The notes beneath the pieces are model-generated. The model worked only from the letters and a program-made list of their open reading frames with translations, was not told the DNA's origin and made no database searches. Below are positions 58,384-64,000 of a stretch of 64,000 nt of DNA, piece after piece. The stretch's first letter is position 1; every line of letters begins with the position of its first letter. Source of the stretch: Thraustochytrium sp. TN22 (Eukaryota; Sar; Bigyra; Thraustochytrida; Thraustochytriidae); contig JABLUY010000023.1 of assembly GCA_013306675.1 (NCBI GenBank), forward strand, positions 124,001 to 188,000. The letters are read 5' to 3'. Position numbers and translations under genes: made by a program.

Positions 58384-58386
<3 letters not shown>

Positions 58387-58483
58387 AAGACAAGAGGAAA
58401 AGACCACGTGTCGTTTCTCGTTCTTTCCGTGCGCTAGCAGGGGTGGCTGGGTACCCATGACGGCGCATGCTTGCACATTGACG

Positions 58484-59848
58484 TCAGCGGCTAAAGGTGT
58501 ACAGAGTAAAGGTAGTCTCAGCAATCTCCGGAAAGCGAAGCGCAAAGTCGGCTGGTGCTTCCCTGAAAGGGTCGTCCAGATACGAAGCCGGGACAGCCTT
58601 GCGGTTGACACGGAACGAGGCGGCCTCCATAGCGGCAAGGAACTCGTGCAGACCGGCGCGGTCGTCGTCAGCTGACACGTAAAAAAAGGTCCCGCCAGAG
58701 GGCCCGAGTAGAGCCTGCACAACAGCAACGAGCGGAGCGACGAGCTCAACGTCGTAGACAAGGTCCGAACCGACGATGATATCCGTCTCGCCAAGCGCGT
58801 CCTGGGGCCAGGTGGCCTCGTCCTTCCAATCGAGAGCATGCGCGAGGAGGTCGGTGCCGGCCCGTTTCCCGGCGTGCAGACCCACGTTGTGCTCCGTATT
58901 GGGAAAGGTGGCCGAGCGCATGTCGGTGACCACTACCTTGCGCGCGCCTGTGCAGCGGTATGCGACAAGGCCGGGGAGACCGCAGCCGGCGCCGAGCTCG
59001 ACGACGAGCTTGCCCTCGAAGCGGGCCGGCTTGGCGGCGATCCAGCTGCTCAGCGCGAGCGAGGCAGCCCACAGAAAGGCGCCCGTGGTTTTCAGGTCGT
59101 CGTTGGCCTGTGCCGTGTCGACGAAGCCGATCTCGCGCACCTCAATGTCCTGTCCGCCATAGTGGGCCACACTGCGGCTCGCCTGCACGCGCACTGTTGA
59201 CGTTCCCGAGGTCCCCCCTGCGGCGGCCCCGGTCTCGGCAGCGGTGGTGGTGGTGGCGGCGGCGGCGGCAGCAGCAGGTGGCTGCGCGGCGTCCTGGGCG
59301 GCGTCCTGATCGGCGTCGGCGTCGGCATCGGCGTCGGCGTCGGCCTCGGTCTCATCGCCCATCTTCTCGAGCTTCTCGGCGCTGGGGTGCTCAAGGACGG
59401 CGGAGAGGATGCGCGCATTGTCAGCGTCCATGGCGAGCGTCACGCAGGACTTACCCTGGGCGTTCTGGTCCAGAACGTCAAGGTCCGGGACGAGGCTGAG
59501 TAAGGCAAGAACTGCGGCCTCCTGCTTGGTGTCGAGTGCCCAGTGCAGCGGTGAATTGCCGGCGTTGTTCTTAGTGAAGCGCGCGTGCTTGTCCTTGATG
59601 AGAAACTCGACGACGCGGGCGTGGTTGTTGGCGCTAGCCATATGCAACGCGGTGTTGCCATCGTCGTCGGCAAGGTCCGCGTCAAGGTCTGGCACCAGGG
59701 TCCAGAGCAGCTGCAGGTTGTCGAGCTCGTCATAGCGCGCGCAGTCCAGCAGGTCCGTCCGCGCCGCGGCCTGCTCCTCCTCGCTCAGGCTCGCGAAGGG
59801 CCGCGGCTCCTGTTGCTGCTCCTGCTGCTCCTCCTCGTCCGCAGACAT
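58484..59848 (-). CDS. ankyrin-repeat protein with METTL21-type methyltransferase domain
   Basis: 454 residues from the ATG at 59848 (MSADEEEQQ). N-terminal ankyrin repeats at about 60-150 (NTALHMASANNHARVVEFLI, NSPLHWALDTKQEAAVLAL). Then an acidic/Ala-rich linker with an Asp-Ala repeat. Then a seven-beta-strand methyltransferase of the Methyltransf_16 group (about 215-454): LVVELGAGCGLPGLVAYR (SAM motif I near 280), VVVTDM (acidic post-I), ALDWKD and IVGSDLVYD (motif like DxxxDxxY). The family methylates protein lysines, such as those of elongation factors. The substrate is unknown. Ankyrin repeats may select the target. The frame is open 102 codons further upstream into the SYF1 promoter and is not credible there. 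Confidence 0.85.
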   Translation of the reverse strand: MSADEEEQQEQQQEPRPFASLSEEEQAAARTDLLDCARYDELDNLQLLWTLVPDLDADLADDDGNTALHMASANNHARVVEFLIKDKHARFTKNNAGNSPLHWALDTKQEAAVLALLSLVPDLDVLDQNAQGKSCVTLAMDADNARILSAVLEHPSAEKLEKMGDETEADADADADADADQDAAQDAAQPPAAAAAAATTTTAAETGAAAGGTSGTSTVRVQASRSVAHYGGQDIEVREIGFVDTAQANDDLKTTGAFLWAASLALSSWIAAKPARFEGKLVVELGAGCGLPGLVAYRCTGARKVVVTDMRSATFPNTEHNVGLHAGKRAGTDLLAHALDWKDEATWPQDALGETDIIVGSDLVYDVELVAPLVAVVQALLGPSGGTFFYVSADDDRAGLHEFLAAMEAASFRVNRKAVPASYLDDPFREAPADFALRFPEIAETTFTLYTFSR

Positions 59849-60233
59849 GGTGTTGATGTGGTCGAAGTGGTGGTGGCGGTGCGGCGGTGCTGGTGGTCGC
59901 GGCGGCGGCGGTGGCGGTGGCAGCGACGGGTCTGCGCCAGAGCCTGCGCGTGCGCGCAAGAGCGTCTTTGCTTGGCTTGCCTTGGCTTGGCCTCGCCGAG
60001 TTAGGTCGCAGTGCCAGTCAGGTCGGCTGGTTGGTACTCGTACCAGCGCGCGCAATTCTGGTGGAAAGCGCCGCGCTTGGCAGGACGTCGTGGGCAAAAG
60101 CGTTGAAGTTGATGCTTGTTTGTTTGTTTGTTTGCCGCTCAGCTGCGCGGCCACGCAGAAAGGGATCGCCGCGCGGCGCGAGCGGCGCGGGCGCGGGCGC
60201 GGGCGCGGGAGCGCGGGCGCGGGCGCGGGCGCG
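59849..60233. other. short bidirectional promoter region
   Basis: 385 bases between the divergent ankyrin-methyltransferase and SYF1 start codons. It contains a TTTG tetranucleotide run (60116-60132) and GCGGGC-type repeats (60186-60230) before the SYF1 ATG. Confidence 0.6.
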
Positions 60234-62672
60234 ATGGAGGCGGCGGAGGAGAGGCTGGTGCGCGAGCCGCACGTGGTGCAGCGGTGGGTGGAGTACCTCG
60301 GGTTGCGCGTGGGCGCGAGCTACGCGGTACGCGTGGCCATTTACGAGCGTGCGCTGCACCACCTGCCGGGCAGCTACAAGCTGTGGTTCAGGTACTTGGA
60401 CGAGCGCATCAAGCATGTGCGTGGCAAGCCGCTGTCGCACGCGGAGTGGGAGGCGACGAATCAGGCGTTTGACCGCGCGCTCGTGTACATGAACAAGATG
60501 CCGCGCATCTGGCTCATGTACGCGCAGTTCCTGCAGTCGCAGGACCTGATCTCGCGGTGCCGGCTGGTGCTGGACGACGCGCTTCGTGCGCTGCCGGTGA
60601 CGCAGCACGAGCGCGTGTGGAGTGAGTACCTGGGGTTCGTGAACAAGCACAAGGAGCTGTGGAAGCTGGGCTGCCACGTGTGGCCCAAGTACCTGCAGTT
60701 CGAGCCGCGCAACCGCGAGCTGTACGTGGAGTATCTGCTGGAGGCGAAGCGCCACGGCGAGGCCATGGAGCAGCTGTCCATCGTCGTGCGCGAGCCTAGC
60801 TTCACGTCGCGGCGCGGCAAGACGTTGCACGACGTCTGGGTGCAGCTTTGCGATCTCATTGTGGAGTTCCCGGCCAAGGCGGCTCTGCTTGGCGTGCACA
60901 AGCTGGACGTGGAAGGTATCTTGCGCGGCGGTCTACGGCGGTTTCCGGACGAGACGGGGCGGCTGTGGTGCGCCCTGGCGGAGTACTACATCAAGCTTGG
61001 GCGGTTCAGCTCGGCGGAGGACGTGTACGAGGAGGCGATGCAGACGGTGCGCACGGTGCGAGACTTTAGTACGATCTTCGACGCGTACACGCAGTACCAG
61101 GAGGCGATGCTGACGGCCAAGATGGACCTGTTCGGCGACGCGGACGACACAGACGAGGACGCCGCCGGCGCGGGGAGCGACGGGGAGGCGGCCGAAGCGG
61201 TGAGCGCGCGTCGGCGCAAGACCGCGGCGGCGTCCATCTTTTACCAGATCAATGCCGGATCCGAGGACCGCATCAACGATGTAGACCTGCGGCTGGCGCA
61301 GATGTCCCACCTGATCGACCAGCGGCCGTTCCTGCTGAACGAGGTGGTGCTGCGGCAGAACCCGCACAACGTGCGCGAGTGGTTGGCGCGCGCACATCTG
61401 TATCGAGACAAGGACGATTTGACCAGCGTGGTGTCAACGCTGCAGCGCGCGCTGGACGAGGTGAATCCGGCGCTGGCCGTGGGTCCGCCCAGCGATCTCT
61501 GGGTGGAGCTCGCCAAGGTGTACGAGGCGAACGACGATGTGGACGAGGCGCGGCGCGTGCTGGCGGCGGCCTCGGAGAGCCCGTTCCGCGAGGTAGACGA
61601 TCTGGTGGCCGTGGTGTGTGCGCGCATTGAGCTGGAGATCAGGCGCGAGGAGCACACGCGCGCGCTAGAGCTGGCCCGCGACGCCGTCAAGCGGCCCTCG
61701 GAGCGCGCCATCGCCGAGCGCCTCGCTGCGCAGCGTCAGCGCCGCGCCAAGGGCGTCGAGGTGGACGCCGCCACCATCGCCAAGGAGCAGTTTCGCCTTC
61801 ATCAGCTGCTGCACAAGTCCACCAAGCTGTGGAGTCTGTACGCGGACCTGGAGGAGTCGCTCGGGACGCTTGAGACAGCGCGCGCCGCCTACCAGTCCAT
61901 GATGGACCTGAAGGTCGCCACGCCGCAAACTGTGCTGAACCTGGCCTCCATGCTACAGGAGAAGGCGCACTTCGAGGATGCCTTCCAGGCGCTCGAGAAG
62001 GGCGTGGCGCTCTTTGACTGGCCGCACGTGGCCGACATCTGGACCGCTTACCTGGCCAAGTTCATCGCGCGCTACGAGGGCTCCAAGATGGACCGCACGC
62101 GCGAGCTCTTTGACCAGGCGCTCGCCGGCGCGCCGGCAGACCAGGCCAAGCCCATCTTTTTGCTGCTGGCCGACTTCGAGGAGAAGTATGGCGACTCTGC
62201 GCGCGTCATGGCGGCCTACGACCGCCTTTGCAAGACCGTGCCGGAGCAGCAGAAGCTCGACGTCTACCTGGTGGCGGCCGCGAAGGCGCGCGACCTGGTG
62301 GGCGTTGCGCGCATGCGGGCCGTCTTTGAGGCTGGCCTTGAGGACCTGCAGGACCCGGCCTCGCTTCGTGACCTCGCTCTGCGCTTTGCCGAGCGCGAGC
62401 GCGACCTCGGCGAGATTGACCGCGCGCGCGCCATTTTCAAGCACGCCGCGCAGTTCGCCAACCCCCGCACTGTGCTCTCCTTTTGGCAGACATGGCAGGA
62501 GTTTGAGGTCAATCACGGCAACGAAGAGACCTACCGCGACATGCTCCGCGAGAAGCGCGCCACGTCGGTGCGCTTCCAGGACACCAACTATGCCATCGAG
62601 AATGACGATGCCGACGCGGACGTATCGGCTGCTCCTGTTGCCAAGAAGGCTCGCACAGACGGCACAGACTGA
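60234..62672 (+). CDS. XAB2: pre-mRNA splicing factor SYF1/XAB2
   Basis: 812 residues, close to human XAB2 (855) and yeast Syf1 (859). It is a component of the Prp19-associated complex in the spliceosome, made of HAT repeats. It has the characteristic N-terminal motifs (VREPHVVQRWVEYL, LWFRYLDERIKHV, FDRALVYMNKMPRIWLMYA, RVWSEYLGFV). HAT repeats then run to about 740, including WVELAKVYEANDDVDEARRV and WSLYADLEESLGTLETARAAY, each with the W..Y...E and A..x.Y pattern. The protein ends with a disordered acidic tail and a basic KKARTDG. The frame is open upstream to 59847, but that overlaps the divergent gene and is not credible. Its presence confirms an active spliceosome despite the low intron density. 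Confidence 0.93.
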   Translation: MEAAEERLVREPHVVQRWVEYLGLRVGASYAVRVAIYERALHHLPGSYKLWFRYLDERIKHVRGKPLSHAEWEATNQAFDRALVYMNKMPRIWLMYAQFLQSQDLISRCRLVLDDALRALPVTQHERVWSEYLGFVNKHKELWKLGCHVWPKYLQFEPRNRELYVEYLLEAKRHGEAMEQLSIVVREPSFTSRRGKTLHDVWVQLCDLIVEFPAKAALLGVHKLDVEGILRGGLRRFPDETGRLWCALAEYYIKLGRFSSAEDVYEEAMQTVRTVRDFSTIFDAYTQYQEAMLTAKMDLFGDADDTDEDAAGAGSDGEAAEAVSARRRKTAAASIFYQINAGSEDRINDVDLRLAQMSHLIDQRPFLLNEVVLRQNPHNVREWLARAHLYRDKDDLTSVVSTLQRALDEVNPALAVGPPSDLWVELAKVYEANDDVDEARRVLAAASESPFREVDDLVAVVCARIELEIRREEHTRALELARDAVKRPSERAIAERLAAQRQRRAKGVEVDAATIAKEQFRLHQLLHKSTKLWSLYADLEESLGTLETARAAYQSMMDLKVATPQTVLNLASMLQEKAHFEDAFQALEKGVALFDWPHVADIWTAYLAKFIARYEGSKMDRTRELFDQALAGAPADQAKPIFLLLADFEEKYGDSARVMAAYDRLCKTVPEQQKLDVYLVAAAKARDLVGVARMRAVFEAGLEDLQDPASLRDLALRFAERERDLGEIDRARAIFKHAAQFANPRTVLSFWQTWQEFEVNHGNEETYRDMLREKRATSVRFQDTNYAIENDDADADVSAAPVAKKARTDGTD

Positions 62673-63774
62673 TATGAGCCAGACACCACGAGTGACGAGT
62701 GACTGAGTCCAGAGAGCGTGAAGCTCGACCTGCCAGGCCATGAGAGAGAGACCTATAAACAACAATCAACAATGCAGTGGAACATCAAACCAGAGGGATG
62801 TTGGACTGAATTTGCGCTGCATCGCTCTTTGCCACGGCAGAGGACGCGGCGCTTGCCTTTTTTTTTTTTCTATAAACAATGCAAGCGGCGAAGCGACATG
62901 ATTCAGGCCCGTGTGTGCTACAGCTGGTACTGACCGGTGTCCTGCCAGTGCCAGTGGCGGCAAGGCGTACTAGCTCAAGGTTAAATTAATACCTTACCAC
63001 CCATGCCTTTGTCGTTGTCATTTTCCACCAGATAAGCGACGCGGGGAATCTTGATCAAAGCAAAGCTCTTCATTCTTCAAGTGCGCTTGAAGCGTGGGGC
63101 GAACGAACAGTGACGACACAGGTCGCCCCGCTGCTGACGTGACGTGCAAGCAACCCCGGCAGCAAACCTGGAGATGAGCCGTTTTTGTCTTCGAACGACA
63201 CGACACAGCTGAACATGAGATAGGAAATCCAATGTCTGCAATCGCAGAGCGAATGGATCTGAGCTGGTGACGTGACGTGACGTGACGTGACGTGACGTGA
63301 CGCGAGGCGTGGCGTGGCGTGGCGTGCGCAAGAAGCTTCTGGCGCTCGGTCTGTCTGGGCGACGTGAACCTAAAGCGCAGAGTGGTGGCAGATCTGCAGG
63401 CGGGGAGATTTCGAAGGCGCGACGACTTCGAAACCAACGGGAAATCGTTGAGGCGCGCGAAAAGCCGAGTTGGCTGGACGAGGCTCGCTGCAGCGATCGG
63501 AGCGGCCATTGATCGGGCCAGCCCCGCAGCGGCGGCTGCAAAGGGCAGCATCCGCGTATAGCCGACTGGCGCGGCGGATGCGGCAGTTGCGGCAAGGGCG
63601 GCGCAGGGCGGCGCAGACTCGGAGACTGACCGGCGCGGCCTTGACAAGGCAAGCAAGGCGAGCAAGCCCGATCGGCGCGGCGGCGGCGCGGCGGCGGCGC
63701 GGGCGGCGCGCGTGCGCAGGGCGCGGCGGCGGCGGAGCGCAGGCCGAGGCCGTCGCGAGCAGCGGCGGGCAGGC
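62673..63774. other. 1.1-kb spacer, no gene supported
   Basis: Between SYF1 and the last gene. It contains a T-run (62859-62869), CACTG/CAGTG words at 62941-62956 and a GTGAC pentamer array (63267-63301) running into CGTGG units. A 324-codon minus-strand frame over 63018-63992 is Ser/Arg/Pro-rich and antisense to the acidic gene start. It is not supported. Confidence 0.55.
63267..63326. repeat. GTGAC pentamer array followed by CGTGG units
   Basis: Seven perfect GTGAC pentamers (63267-63301), then a junction and three CGTGG units (to about 63326). Each TGACGT in the array matches the CRE/bZIP core in form. Confidence 0.9.
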
Positions 63775-64000
63775 ATGTGGGCCACGATGAAGGCCCGCGG
63801 GAAAGCGCGCGACAGAGCGGCCGTGGACCTGGTGGAGGAGGACGAGGACGAGGACGAGGAGGTGGAGGAGGAGGACGAGATGCCACGGCGACGACACAAT
63901 TCGGGGTTGTCGGCGTCGAGGATGTCGCCGCGCGCGGTTGCCAGCACCAAGGCAAATTCGCAGCGGAAGGACACCATCATCAAGCTGCCCAAGCGACGTG
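63775..64000 (+). CDS. 5' end of a gene running off the window
   Basis: An ATG at 63775 opens a frame with no stop to the end of the window (75 codons). The start is basic (MWATMKARGKARDRAAVDL), then an acidic Glu/Asp run of about 16 residues, then basic, Ser-rich sequence (PRRRHNSGLSASRMSPRAV, KDTIIKLPKRR). This looks like the disordered N-terminus of a nuclear or chromatin protein, but no family can be named. The downstream part is outside the window. It is too short and incomplete to be sure it is a gene; a non-coding repeat-derived frame is the alternative. Confidence 0.5.
   Translation, partial: MWATMKARGKARDRAAVDLVEEDEDEDEEVEEEDEMPRRRHNSGLSASRMSPRAVASTKANSQRKDTIIKLPKRR

Noticed and set aside
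63018-63992. 324-codon minus-strand frame near the right edge
   Set aside because: Ser/Arg/Pro-rich, antisense to the acidic start of the partial plus-strand gene and crossing the GTGAC array.
1-64000. tRNA, rRNA and other structured RNA genes
   Set aside because: I looked for GGTTCGA-type T-loops and conserved rRNA words by eye and found none; a covariance-model scan would be decisive.

Overview
The window looks like nuclear DNA of a GC-rich, gene-dense, intron-poor, flagellated single-celled eukaryote. The evidence is two spliceosomal GT-AG introns, eIF3a, MPP10, SYF1/XAB2, CLU and Mps1-type proteins, a mitochondrial trifunctional-protein beta subunit, and several cilium-linked genes (SPATA17, a tubulin-tyrosine-ligase-like protein, a MORN protein, a BART-like protein). 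No photosynthesis genes are seen. A stramenopile such as a thraustochytrid or bicosoecid would fit, but the sequence alone does not fix the group. About 24 protein genes lie on both strands, mostly as single exons, often head to head across a few hundred bases of GC-rich spacer. Many long open frames antisense to these genes are artefacts of the GC-rich codon usage.

Layout. 1-1.7 kb: non-coding, simple repeats. 1.7-12 kb: a WW/IQ coiled-coil protein, tRNA dimethylallyltransferase, an unusual NQ/AWC-module plus TPR protein, SPATA17 and a WD40 protein. 12.7-16.8 kb: the thiolase HADHB (one intron), a possible SKA3-like kinetochore protein and a PTPS-like pterin enzyme (one intron). 17.3-31.7 kb: CLU, a membrane-anchored TTL-like enzyme, a pantothenate kinase interrupted by a predicted transmembrane hairpin, a small BART-like protein and an Mps1/TTK kinase. 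32.2-41.4 kb: carnitine acetyltransferase with dual targeting signals, then two paralogous multi-pass membrane proteins of unknown family flanking a decayed DNA transposon that carries a YqaJ-like nuclease. 41.4-43.6 kb: a gene-free stretch. 43.6-64 kb: a putatively acylated protein, MPP10, a coiled-coil protein, eIF3a with a long RGG tail, a MORN protein, a 938-residue unknown, an ankyrin-methyltransferase, SYF1/XAB2 and the start of one more gene.

Functional threads. Acyl-group metabolism is represented by HADHB, CRAT and PanK, and CLU-type proteins are known to bind mRNAs of mitochondrial proteins. RNA and translation are represented by the tRNA modifier, MPP10, SYF1 and eIF3a. Cilium and cytoskeleton are represented by SPATA17, TTLL, MORN, BART-like and WW/IQ proteins. 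Chromosome segregation is represented by Mps1 and the SKA3-like protein. These are not operons; the clustering may be chance. The spacers share recurrent CACTG/CAGTG and CTAGCTAG words that appear to be absent from the coding regions examined by eye.
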